DNA of 16,830 nt from SBAX01 sp043806315 (GCA_043806315.1 JAZDHF010000143.1:1-16830), one strand, 5' to 3'; shown: positions 5,394-13,744, numbered from the stretch's first letter. Made by a program: numbers and translations. Notes: a model not told the origin generated them from the letters alone.

Positions 5394-8300
5394 TTAGCTT
5401 GCCTCCGTGTGATCCTCATTGCGGACCTCGTTGGGGACAAATCCGCTACGGAAGGTATTTTCGGTAATGCAGCGGGCGTCCATGAAGTGCAATAGATAAT
5501 CGGGCGACCCGGCCTTGACCCCCGTGCCGCTCAGCTTGAAGCCGCCGAAAGGCTGGGCGTCCACCTGCGACCCGGTGATCCTGCGGTTGACGTACAGATT
5601 GCCGACGGCGAACTCCCTGCGGGCACGTTCGATGTGGGCGGGGCTGCGCGAGAAGAGTCCGCCGGTGAGCGCATAGCGCGTGCCGTTGGCGGCTTCCAAC
5701 GCCTGATCGAAATCCGCGGCGCGGGTCACGGCGAGCAGCGGCCCGAATACTTCCTCCTGGGCGATCCGGGCCCCGGGAGCCACGTCGACGAAAACCGTCG
5801 GAGCGACGAAATACCCCTCGGCGCAATCGGTGGGCAGTTTCGCCTCCACCAACACCCGCCCCTCGCGACGGCCCAGTTCGACGTAACGGCGGACGCGCGA
5901 CCGGGCGTCTTCATCTATGACAGGCCCCACCAGAGTCGCCGGTTCATCGGCTTGACCGATCGCCACGCTCTCCGTCGCCTCGCGCAGTCGCGTGCACATC
6001 GCGTCGTAAACGCCGTCGAGCACGATGAGCCGGCTGCAACTGCTGCACTTCTGCCCCGCGTAGGCGAACGCCGACTCGATCACGGCCTGGACCGCGCCGT
6101 CCAGGTCGGCGTCGTCGTCGATGATGATCGCGTTCTTGCCGCCCATCTCGACGATCATCTTCTTGATGAAGGACTGGCCAGGCCGCACGACGGCTCCGGC
6201 GCGGATCACGCCCGCGCCGACTTCCTGCGATCCCGTGAAGGCGACGATGTTCACCTCGCCGTGTTCGATCAAGTGTCGCCCGATGGTTTCGCCGGAGCCG
6301 GGGACGAAGTTCAGCACGCCCGGCGGCAACCCCGCGTGCTCGAAAACCTCGACCAACTTGGCCGCGACGACCGACGCCTGCCGCGCGGGCTTCATCACCA
6401 CGGTATCTCCCGCGGCCAGCGCCGCGCTGGTCATCCCGGTCAGGATCGCCAGCGGAAACGCCCAGGGTGAGATCACGGCACACACTCCCTTGGGCGAGTA
6501 GGTCAGCATGTTGTCCTCGCCGGGGATGTTGCGCAGGCGGGGCCGCGATTCGATGCGCTCAATTTGTTCAGCATAGTAGCGGCAGTGGTCGATCGCCTCG
6601 GTCACGTCGGCGTCGGCCTCCCGCCAGGGTTTGCCGACTTCGAGGATCATCGTCGCGGCGAGCTCGAAGCGGCGCATTTCGAGCCGATCGGCGGCCTTGC
6701 GGAGGATGTCGGCCCGTTCGCGGGCGGAGGTCGAGCGCCATCGAGCGAACGCCTTGCGCGCCGAGGCCGCGGCGCGATCGACGTCGGCAGTCGAAGCCGA
6801 CGCAACCTTGCCCACGACTTCCGACGGACGCGAGGGATTATGCGATTCGAACCACTCTTCGGTACTCACCGACTGGCCGTTGACGACCAAGGGGTAGGTT
6901 CGACCCAAGTCGCCGCGGACGTATTGAATCGCCCCGGCCATCTTCTGACGATTGGCGGCTACGGCGAAGTTCGTGTTGGACGCATTGATGAAGCGCGGCA
7001 TCGGTTCCTCCGGATCCGTATTTCGGTAACGACGCGACGGTAACGCAGCGCTGGGCGGTTTGGCAACCGCCGGATCGGCCAGAAGGCGGTCGTGACTCCC
7101 CCGATCGCCGAAGCTCTGCTTGAGAAACCCCTCGTTCGAGGTGTTTTCCAGCAGTCGGCGAATCAGGTATCCCATACCGGGCATGAGGTCGCCGTAGGGA
7201 CAATAGACCCGCACGCAGCGGCCCAACCGCACCATCGCCGTCTTGAGCGGATCGCCCATTCCGAAAAGCTGTTGGACCTCGTAATCCCGCGGCGCGATCC
7301 CCAACTCTTCCGCCGTCGCGCAAGCGACGGCGAGCGAGCGGACGTTGTGACTGGCGAAGGCCGGTCGGATGAGGTCGCATCGTTCGAGCATCCGTCGCGC
7401 CATGCGCTCGTAGCAGGCGTCGGACTGCCATTTGGAAGTCCAGACGGGCGGCTCCTTGTAGTTGCGGACTGCGGCCGCCGTCTCCGCATCCCAGTACGCG
7501 CCCTTGACCAGTCGGATGACGAAGCGAGTTCCGCGCTGCGCGGCCCATTCCAGCATATCGTCGAGGTCGCGCTCGCCCTCCTTCAGATACGCCTGGAGCA
7601 CGATGCCCACGTGGGGCCAGTCGCGGAACTCGTCCTCCATCAAGACGCGCTTAAACAGTTCGAGCGTCAGATCGTGGTGCTTGTACGACTCCATGTCGAT
7701 ATTGACGAAGGCGCCCGCCTGTCGAGCGTGCCGCAGCAGCGGTCGCAGCCGATCGCCGACCCGACGGATGGCCCGTTCCGGGTCGATGGCGTCAAAATGT
7801 GGGTCCAAACCGGTGAGCTTGATGGAGAAGTTGACACGCGGCATCGGGCCGTGTGAATCCCGGTCGATCATGGGAATCGTCGGCCAACGCGCCGCGAGCG
7901 GCGTGAGGCGGTCGATGAGGTCGTGATAGACCTTGGCGTAGCGCTCGGCCTGGGCGTCGCTGGTGGTGGATTCGCCGAGCACGTCCAAGGTGAAGACCAT
8001 TCCCTGGGCGCGAAGGCGCTCGATCGTTCGGATCACGCTGGGGACGTCAAAGCCGGTGATGAAGCGACCGGCCATTTGCGTCGCGCCCATCAGGGCCGCC
8101 CGCCCGATGAACTCTTCACGCAGCGTCCGCAACCGCCCGGGTCGCAGCACCGCCCGTGCGATCTTTGGGATTCCCACCCCGGGTACGTCAAGATACTCCC
8201 CCAAGTGGCGGGCGATCTCCGCACGATCCCGCAAGGCCGGAAGGCAGTCGACGAACTGGAAGGCGCGGCTCCGCAGGCGCGGATCGTGGTCCATCGCCCG

Positions 8301-8495
8301 CGTGCCTTGTTCCAGCCACCATGCGGACTGCCATACGCGCGGCCGGGCGGCGTCGGCGAATTCGAAAATCTCCCGCCCGAGCTCGACGATGCGTCGATCG
8401 ACGTGGTCGGAACGATTCATACGTCGCACGCCGCCGCGCTCCTGCCCACCCTTGACACCCTTGTTATTTGCATGACGCGTCCATATTGGATTCAT
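5394..8495 (-). CDS. putA: Bifunctional proline dehydrogenase / L-glutamate gamma-semialdehyde dehydrogenase
   Basis: The enzyme oxidises proline to P5C with FAD, then glutamate semialdehyde to glutamate with NAD+. The proline dehydrogenase barrel spans about residues 140-460, with IKLTGLDPHFDAIDPE, FVIRLVKGAYWDAE, FASHNVRSLA and YCPYGDLMPGMGYLIRRLLEN. The aldehyde dehydrogenase domain spans about 500-1010, with VAFTGSQEVG, Glu783 in VEMGGKN and the nucleophile Cys817 in AYAGQKCSS, plus EEVFGPL. There is no N-terminal DNA-binding domain, so it is a non-regulatory PutA of about 1000 residues. The usual SPWNFP box reads SPWAFP (Ala679), losing the oxyanion-hole Asn. The first ATG (8495) overlaps the upstream stop as ATGA. 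A GTG at 8429, 9 bases after AGGAG, may be the true start because the first 22 residues look non-native. Confidence 0.93.
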   Translation of the reverse strand: MNPIWTRHANNKGVKGGQERGGVRRMNRSDHVDRRIVELGREIFEFADAARPRVWQSAWWLEQGTRAMDHDPRLRSRAFQFVDCLPALRDRAEIARHLGEYLDVPGVGIPKIARAVLRPGRLRTLREEFIGRAALMGATQMAGRFITGFDVPSVIRTIERLRAQGMVFTLDVLGESTTSDAQAERYAKVYHDLIDRLTPLAARWPTIPMIDRDSHGPMPRVNFSIKLTGLDPHFDAIDPERAIRRVGDRLRPLLRHARQAGAFVNIDMESYKHHDLTLELFKRVLMEDEFRDWPHVGIVLQAYLKEGERDLDDMLEWAAQRGTRFVIRLVKGAYWDAETAAAVRNYKEPPVWTSKWQSDACYERMARRMLERCDLIRPAFASHNVRSLAVACATAEELGIAPRDYEVQQLFGMGDPLKTAMVRLGRCVRVYCPYGDLMPGMGYLIRRLLENTSNEGFLKQSFGDRGSHDRLLADPAVAKPPSAALPSRRYRNTDPEEPMPRFINASNTNFAVAANRQKMAGAIQYVRGDLGRTYPLVVNGQSVSTEEWFESHNPSRPSEVVGKVASASTADVDRAAASARKAFARWRSTSARERADILRKAADRLEMRRFELAATMILEVGKPWREADADVTEAIDHCRYYAEQIERIESRPRLRNIPGEDNMLTYSPKGVCAVISPWAFPLAILTGMTSAALAAGDTVVMKPARQASVVAAKLVEVFEHAGLPPGVLNFVPGSGETIGRHLIEHGEVNIVAFTGSQEVGAGVIRAGAVVRPGQSFIKKMIVEMGGKNAIIIDDDADLDGAVQAVIESAFAYAGQKCSSCSRLIVLDGVYDAMCTRLREATESVAIGQADEPATLVGPVIDEDARSRVRRYVELGRREGRVLVEAKLPTDCAEGYFVAPTVFVDVAPGARIAQEEVFGPLLAVTRAADFDQALEAANGTRYALTGGLFSRSPAHIERARREFAVGNLYVNRRITGSQVDAQPFGGFKLSGTGVKAGSPDYLLHFMDARCITENTFRSGFVPNEVRNEDHTEAS

Positions 8496-9259
8496 GGTTC
8501 CCCGACGGTGCCCGGTCCCGTTTCAATGAACCAGAACTTCTCGTGGCTGCCCCCAAAGTACACCACGACGCGGTCGTCCGGAGACCAACATGGAACGGTT
8601 CCAAGACCCTTTCCAGCGTCCGCCAAACGAACGGGAGCACCGATTCGTTCTGCACTGTCCGCCCGAAACACTTCGTGGGTCCGGCGTCCAGAGGCACTCT
8701 GCGGCGAGCTTAGGTAAAAAAAGAGACCAGACGCGTCCTTATACTCGCCGTCCGCACTTAACACAGCCACTAAGCCGCCCGACGGTGCGATTACCGACTG
8801 GAGGACGATGCGACCGGCTGTGGTCACGTGTTTCTGGTTGAAGGTAAGGGAGTGGCTCGCGGAATTCACATTCCACGCAGGATTAGGGAGCATCCACTGC
8901 TCTTTGCAGGAAGCGATTTCACCAGCGGCGTTCAACCATTCGCTGAACTTTACTTGCTTGAACGTCTTATTTGCCAAGGAATAGCGGAACACGGGTGACA
9001 ATGCGTTGATTCCACTTTCCGTCCCACGTACGTAATACCTGTCCTCCAGTGAGGTGAGATAACAAAGGAGAAGCTCGTCGCTCCTGGGTTGTGTGAACCG
9101 AAGCAGAACATTTCCATCGTATTCATCGAGTCCGGTCTTGAACGGGCAAACCGCGCCGGCTGGGTAGCGGATGTACCAAATGGTTAACGCTCCGATGGCG
9201 ATCGCCGCCAGCGAAGTGAAGCCCACGAACACGAGTCGGCGTTTCGCCTTGCGAGTCAT
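8492..9259 (-). CDS. Membrane-anchored TolB/PD40-like protein of unknown function
   Basis: Starting from ATG (complement of 9257-9259) the protein has 255 residues. MTRKAKRRLVF gives a positive N-terminus, followed by one hydrophobic helix (VGFTSLAAIAIGALTIWYI), so it is probably anchored with the rest outside the cytosol. The body has beta-propeller-like phrases: VIAPSGGLVAVLSADGEY, then VPCWSPDDRVVVYFGGS near the C-terminus, the 'WSPDG' style seen in PD40/TolB-like repeats. The frame extends 34 codons further upstream to a TTG, but that part overlaps the region after addA and looks non-native. GGGGGA about 10 bases before the ATG is a possible binding site. The base composition is visibly less GC-rich than addA and putA, so the gene may be acquired. 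Its stop overlaps the first putA ATG. Confidence 0.55.
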   Translation of the reverse strand: MTRKAKRRLVFVGFTSLAAIAIGALTIWYIRYPAGAVCPFKTGLDEYDGNVLLRFTQPRSDELLLCYLTSLEDRYYVRGTESGINALSPVFRYSLANKTFKQVKFSEWLNAAGEIASCKEQWMLPNPAWNVNSASHSLTFNQKHVTTAGRIVLQSVIAPSGGLVAVLSADGEYKDASGLFFYLSSPQSASGRRTHEVFRADSAERIGAPVRLADAGKGLGTVPCWSPDDRVVVYFGGSHEKFWFIETGPGTVGEP

Positions 9260-9366
9260 ACAGCGCCGATCCCCCAAAGAAGTGCGCCGTGACCACCTGA
9301 TGAGGTTGCGCGGCCCGCGAGCGATCTTGTTCCAAGCGCGCTTCGGGTCATTTCCAATCAATCACG

Positions 9367-9403
9367 CCTCACCCTACCCCCTCCCCTCAGGGGGAGCGGG
9401 GTC
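9367..9403. repeat. REP-like palindrome that supplies the addA stop codon
   Basis: CCTCACCCTACCCCC is followed by a loop with TCAG and GGGGGAGCGGGG. The addA TAG (complement of 9374-9376) lies inside it, and the last residues DPAPPEGRG are encoded by it. It is the same family as 15931-15975. Confidence 0.6.
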
Positions 9404-12400
9404 CGCGGACAAAACCAGAAAATCGGCGGTGCATTCCAATACCTGTCGCGGCGTGAGGAACACCAACCAGATCGCTTGTACGGGACGTCGCCAAAGCTCC
9501 TCCATGGCCCGCGCGTACAGGGTCATCTGCGGACGGTAACGCTCCCCGCGATCTTGGACTTCCTCTGCCGTGACCGCGTCAGTCTTGAAGTCCACGAGCA
9601 TCAGCCCGTCGTCCGTGGGTAGAATACCGTCCACGATCCCGCGCACCAGCACGCGGTCTTCGGGTCTCGCGTCGACCGAACGATCGAAGGCCGTCAACGG
9701 CTCGACTGCGACGTAGCGGAACTCGCGGCGATAGGCCGTTCCCGCTCGACGGATCAAGTCGGCCAGCGGCGTCGTGACGAACCAAGTCAATCCAGCCTCG
9801 TCCACCACGGCGCGATCCGCAGCGCCGATCACGCCGCTCGCCAGCATTCGCTGCAATTCCGATGCCACTCCGGCGGCGTCCGTAGCGGCGGTGAAATCCA
9901 AGTGCTGCAAGACGCGGTGCGTCATCACCCCGCGATAGGCGGAGGGCGCGAGGGGTTGCGGAGCGTACTTCGATGGGGGGACCTGAAACGCGTCCCGCTC
10001 CCGGCGAAGATCAGGCCGCTCGTCGGGGTCGCGCAGGAAGTCGTAAACTCCTTTGAATTCACTCGCCGCCATCGTCGCCCGGATCGACGTAGAGGACAGA
10101 TGCGGATAGACGAAGTCGATCCGCGAGAGCACTCGCTCCACCTCGGGGTCGTTCGGCGCGAGCGGTTCATCCGGCGGCAGAGCGTCACAGCGTGACACCG
10201 CTGTCCGCACCCGCTGCGCATCGGCATCGCGCGGCTCGGTGACGCGCCATCCGCTCATCTCCTCGACATCGTGTGTATGCAGCTCAACCAGACTTTCCGG
10301 GGCGTCGGCCAACGCGGGCAGCAGCCAATCGAGCGGTCGTTCCGCGGCGGCGATGCTCCAAAGCGTGGGCGGATGCCGTCCCGCACCGCTCCCGCGGGCT
10401 GGGTGGCCCACCTCTTTAGAGGTGGGGGCTTCCCGAATCGACCCCACGAGGACGAGCAAATCCCTTGCCCGGGTCATCGCGGTGTAAAGAATGCGCAGTT
10501 CCTCCTCTCGCGTGGTGCGTTCGATCTCGTCGGCGACCAGGCTGTGAGCGGCGGAGGGGTATTCGATCATCCGCTGCGTGTCCACGACGCGGAGGCCGAT
10601 CTTGGCTTTTCGCTCGAAGATGATCCGGCCTCGACGATCGCCAAGGTTGAACTTGGTGCCGAGACCCGCCACGAACACCACCGGGAACTCCAAGCCCTTG
10701 GCCTGGTGGATGCTCATCACCCGGACCACGTCATCCGATTCACCCAGCGACGGCGCCAGAGCGACCTCCTGCTCTTCGTCTTGGAGGGATTCGATGAACC
10801 GCAAAAACCGATGCAACCCCTGCCGGCGAAACGATCCGAATTTTCGGGCGAGCTGGTGGAGCTTCAACAGGTTAGCCCGCCGTTGCACGCCGTTGGGCAG
10901 TCCGGCGGCGTAGGCCATGTAACCTTGATCTTCGTACAAGTGCCAGAGCAATTCCGCGGGCGGACGACGCCGGGCCTCGTCGCGATAGCGGTTGATTCGC
11001 TCGACGAACGCCGCCACACGCCCGCGGAGGGCGGCGTCGCCGCCGCGCCGGGCATAATCCCGCACAACGGCGTGGAAGGGCACATCGCGGTCCAGACACC
11101 GAATCTCGACCAGCTCGTCTTCGCTCAAGCGTTCCCCGATGACCCCGCTACGAAGCACCGCGGCGAGGGGGATGTCCTGCTGGAAGTTGTCGAGGAGCCG
11201 TAGAGCCGCGACGACGTCTCGGATTTCCAGGGCCGAGAAGAGCGAACCGCCTACGTCGGCGTACGCGGGAATGCCCATCGAGGTGAGCATGGCCGCCGTC
11301 CGCTCGGCGTTGATTTTCGTCGCCCGCAGAAGAACGGCGATGTCACTGAAGCGCGGCGGCGTAGCGCCCGTCGGCGACTCACCCGACTCCGTCCACCGAC
11401 GGATGTGCGATCCGATGAGGAACGCCTCCCGTTCGATCGAGGTCCAGCGCGACGGGTCAGAGGCGTCGACGATGCCAGCCTCCGACGGCTCTTCGCCGTT
11501 TTCCTCGTCGTCGGGCGCCGGCCTCCATCGTTGTTCCAACACATGCAGCTCGACCGGCTGTCGGGGCGACGCCGCCACCACCCGGCCCGGGCGCAACTCG
11601 GCGGCCTTGTCGTAGACGAGATCGCCGAGACCCTCGCGCATGAGCTGCCGAAACACGCCATTGACCGCCTCGAGAATCTCCGAGCGGCTGCGGAAGTTGC
11701 TTTGCAGGTAGATCGCCTTGCCGTCGTCGCCGGCGGAGAACCTTCTCAGCCGTTCGGTGAAGAGCGCCGGTTCGGCCAGTCGGAAGCGATAGATGCTCTG
11801 CTTGACGTCGCCGACGACGAAGAGGTTGCCGGGCCGGGTCGGGTCCGTCTCACGGCTGACGAAGCGGAGAATCGCCTGCTGAATCGGGTTGATATCCTGG
11901 AACTCATCCACCAGCACGTGGGCGAACCGCTGATGCAGCGCGCGGGCCGCGTCGGACGGCGCCGGCGAGTCGTCGCCGGGTCTCAGAGTCTCTAACAGAA
12001 CCGGGAGCGCGAGCGACCGGCCTTGGCTCATTAGGCCCCCGCGGCTTGGCCCCGCGCTTGCGCTTGGGGTTCTGTCAGACGCTCTTAGTAGATCGAAGGC
12101 GAAGCGCTCCAGATCGGCGAAATCGAGAACGTTCAACCGCCGTTTCCGGCGCGCGTACGCCTCCTGAAACGTCGCCACGACGTCGACCAACGCCGCGACG
12201 TACGTCGCGGTCTGCCGCAGACCCGCAATCCACTCCTCCACGGTGAACAGCGCGAAACGACTCTTCAGCCGCTTCTTGAAGAGCCGCTCCTTGACTTGCT
12301 TGCTGTAGAGCTCACTGGCCGCGTCGCGCAAAGCCCTGATTTTCGGGTCGATGTCTTTCGGGAGCTTCGGCCCCTGTTTCCGGGTGAACTCGAACTCGGC

Positions 12401-13372
12401 GACGTGCCGACAGACCCGATCGAACTGCGCCAGCGTCTCGGCGACACTTCCCTCCGCGATGGCCGCGAGCGTCGCCAACCATCCGCGGACCTGCTCTTCA
12501 TACTCTCGTATCCTGTCGGCGTAGAAATACCCGGTCGGATCGCCGGCTTGCAACGTCTCGACGAGCTGGGCGCAGTGTTCGGCCTGACGCTGCAACTCGC
12601 CGCCCAGCGCGGCGGCGATCTCCGAGACCACCAGCTCGGGTCGCTTTACCAGCGACTCGACGGCCTCACGCAACCACGCCGGTCCGTCGGGAAGCGAAGT
12701 CGTGAACTCGTAGAGTTTCAAGGCGACGACGGCGATGTCGCGGTCTTCGCCCAACCCGTAGTCGTCGACGAGCCGGACGAACGCAGGCCCCAACGCCGAG
12801 AGCGAGCGCCGGCCCAATTCCCACGAACTCAAGTCCTCGACGGGTGAAACATCGGGACGCGGCGGCTCGATTTCCCGGCTACCCAGCGGATCATCCGCCG
12901 CGGGCACCGTCGCGTAGAGCTCGGTGAAGAGTTCGTCGAGAACTTCCTTCTTGAGGAGTGAGGCCTCGTCGGCGTCGAGGACGGCGGCCGTCGGATCGAG
13001 ATCGACGTGCGTGAACCATCGCCGCACCAGCCATAGGCAGAAGGAATGGATGGTGGAAATCTGCGCCGCGTCGACGAGGGCGAGCTGCCGACGCAGCCGG
13101 GCGTCGTCCGGCCTCTCGTCGAGCCGCCGACGGATCGCGTCTACGATCCGTGACCGCATCTGCGCCGCGGCGGCGTCAGTGAAGGTGAGCACGAGCAAGG
13201 CGTCCACGTCGCAGCGCTCGTCGGGCGGTGCGTCGCATACCAGGTACGCGCACCTCTCGGCCAGGACCGCCGTCTTCCCCGACCCGGCGGCGGCCGAAAC
13301 AATGAGGCTCCGCCCGGTCGTGGTGACGGCCTGGGACTGCTCATCCGTAAGTTTGAAAGTGGCCGGCGGCAT
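9374..13372 (-). CDS. addA: AddA-type helicase-nuclease (UvrD-like, with C-terminal nuclease domain)
   Basis: AddA is the helicase-nuclease subunit of the AddAB double-strand-break repair complex. With the ATG at 13372 (MPPATFKLTDEQ) the protein has 1332 residues. The frame extends to 13426, and the following residue numbers use that longer frame. Visible features: Walker A AAAGSGKT (45-52), the TFTDAAAAQM box, Walker B-type DEFQD (507-511), SIHQAKGLEFPVVFVAG motif V and the RecB-family nuclease GIVDGI...LVDFKTD (Asp1266, Asp1279, Lys1281). Three palindromic elements are coded in it: 448-481 (34 residues), about 1000-1007, and the C-terminal tail. An extended -10 (TGCTATAAT) ends 10 bases before the shorter start, suggesting a nearly leaderless transcript. 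No addB lies in the window. Its length is in the usual AddA range. Confidence 0.9.
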   Translation of the reverse strand: MPPATFKLTDEQSQAVTTTGRSLIVSAAAGSGKTAVLAERCAYLVCDAPPDERCDVDALLVLTFTDAAAAQMRSRIVDAIRRRLDERPDDARLRRQLALVDAAQISTIHSFCLWLVRRWFTHVDLDPTAAVLDADEASLLKKEVLDELFTELYATVPAADDPLGSREIEPPRPDVSPVEDLSSWELGRRSLSALGPAFVRLVDDYGLGEDRDIAVVALKLYEFTTSLPDGPAWLREAVESLVKRPELVVSEIAAALGGELQRQAEHCAQLVETLQAGDPTGYFYADRIREYEEQVRGWLATLAAIAEGSVAETLAQFDRVCRHVAEFEFTRKQGPKLPKDIDPKIRALRDAASELYSKQVKERLFKKRLKSRFALFTVEEWIAGLRQTATYVAALVDVVATFQEAYARRKRRLNVLDFADLERFAFDLLRASDRTPSASAGPSRGGLMSQGRSLALPVLLETLRPGDDSPAPSDAARALHQRFAHVLVDEFQDINPIQQAILRFVSRETDPTRPGNLFVVGDVKQSIYRFRLAEPALFTERLRRFSAGDDGKAIYLQSNFRSRSEILEAVNGVFRQLMREGLGDLVYDKAAELRPGRVVAASPRQPVELHVLEQRWRPAPDDEENGEEPSEAGIVDASDPSRWTSIEREAFLIGSHIRRWTESGESPTGATPPRFSDIAVLLRATKINAERTAAMLTSMGIPAYADVGGSLFSALEIRDVVAALRLLDNFQQDIPLAAVLRSGVIGERLSEDELVEIRCLDRDVPFHAVVRDYARRGGDAALRGRVAAFVERINRYRDEARRRPPAELLWHLYEDQGYMAYAAGLPNGVQRRANLLKLHQLARKFGSFRRQGLHRFLRFIESLQDEEQEVALAPSLGESDDVVRVMSIHQAKGLEFPVVFVAGLGTKFNLGDRRGRIIFERKAKIGLRVVDTQRMIEYPSAAHSLVADEIERTTREEELRILYTAMTRARDLLVLVGSIREAPTSKEVGHPARGSGAGRHPPTLWSIAAAERPLDWLLPALADAPESLVELHTHDVEEMSGWRVTEPRDADAQRVRTAVSRCDALPPDEPLAPNDPEVERVLSRIDFVYPHLSSTSIRATMAASEFKGVYDFLRDPDERPDLRRERDAFQVPPSKYAPQPLAPSAYRGVMTHRVLQHLDFTAATDAAGVASELQRMLASGVIGAADRAVVDEAGLTWFVTTPLADLIRRAGTAYRREFRYVAVEPLTAFDRSVDARPEDRVLVRGIVDGILPTDDGLMLVDFKTDAVTAEEVQDRGERYRPQMTLYARAMEELWRRPVQAIWLVFLTPRQVLECTADFLVLSADPAPPEGRG
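10407..10426. repeat. Small hairpin (8-4-8) in frame inside addA
   Basis: CCCACCTC, loop TTTA, GAGGTGGG. The loop on the other strand is TAAA, as in the hairpin at 13546. It lies in a low-complexity linker that reads SKEVGHPARGSGAG. Confidence 0.6.
11985..12085. repeat. 101-bp long inverted-repeat element (MITE-like) in frame inside addA
   Basis: Left arm AGAGTCTCTAACAGAACC and right arm (complement) AGAGCGTCTGACAGAACC continue inward as GGAGCGCGAGCGACC and its imperfect partner. The arms match at about 29 of 38 positions. Transcribed as part of addA, it encodes about 34 residues between the FDLLRAS helix and the DEFQD region without a stop. Confidence 0.6.
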
Positions 13373-13382
13373 CGCGGGCGAG

Positions 13383-13391
13383 ATTATAGCA
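13383..13391 (-). promoter_or_regulatory. Extended -10 promoter for addA
   Basis: On the minus strand TGCTATAAT is a perfect TGnTATAAT extended -10. Transcription would start about 7 bases beyond, near 13376, four or five bases before the addA ATG. No good -35 is visible. Confidence 0.55.
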
Positions 13392-13434
13392 CCTTCGTTC
13401 ACCCCGGCGCTCTCGTTCCATCGCAAAAGTTGCG

Positions 13435-13443
13435 TGATATAAT
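13435..13443 (+). promoter_or_regulatory. Extended -10 promoter toward the hairpin cluster and the TlpA-fusion gene
   Basis: TGATATAAT is a perfect extended -10 on the plus strand. A transcript from here would pass through all seven hairpins before reaching the ATG at 13757. The -35 region is weak. Confidence 0.5.
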
Positions 13444-13496
13444 GTCTTCTGGAGTGAGGACTACTAAGCTAACACGGACCCGCGTTGTTTTGGGAA

Positions 13497-13706
13497 AGCC
13501 CGTTGAAACGGGCTGCAGAAGGAGAGAAGGTGACGCCGATGTTGACCAGCCGTAAACGGCTGGCCTGGGAAAGGCCAAAGTCGCTGAAGCGACTTGAGGC
13601 CGCTTCAGCGGCCTTCCCGCCGCCGAAGGCGGCGCATAGGCCAGTCCTTTGAGGACTGGTTACACCAGATGCCAAACCCCCAATGTTCAGCCCGTTTCAA
13701 CGGGCT
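13497..13706. repeat. Cluster of seven small hairpins with conserved loops and free stems
   Basis: The hairpins lie at 13497-13514 (AGCCCGT/TGAA), 13546-13563 (CCAGCCG/TAAA), 13578-13595 (AAGTCGC/TGAA), 13597-13614 (AGGCCGC/TTCA), 13618-13634 (CGCCGCC/GAA), 13641-13659 (CCAGTCCT/TTG) and 13689-13706 (AGCCCGT/TTCA). Five are exactly 7-4-7. Stem sequences differ, but loops are TGAA or TAAA, or their complements. The first and last have the same stem in inverted loop orientation, so they bound the cluster. Confidence 0.75.
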
Positions 13707-13744
13707 TTTCGCAATTGGTCTGTGCAAATGATCTAGCGTTGTAG

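Noticed and set aside
8430..8495. The first ATG of putA as certain start
   Set aside because: The ATGA overlap favours it, but the 22 residues after it do not resemble PutA and a better-spaced AGGAG precedes GTG 8429; kept as uncertain.
5634..8717. Several 120-280 residue plus-strand frames opposite putA
   Set aside because: All are antisense shadows of the well-supported putA and TolB-like genes.
9257..9361. Upstream extension of the TolB-like protein to position 9361
   Set aside because: It starts with TTG, precedes the obvious Lys/Arg-plus-membrane segment, and lies in the short gap after addA.
13497..13706. A CRISPR array
   Set aside because: The repeated units differ in stem sequence and spacers are irregular (1-34 bases); there is no constant direct repeat and no cas gene.
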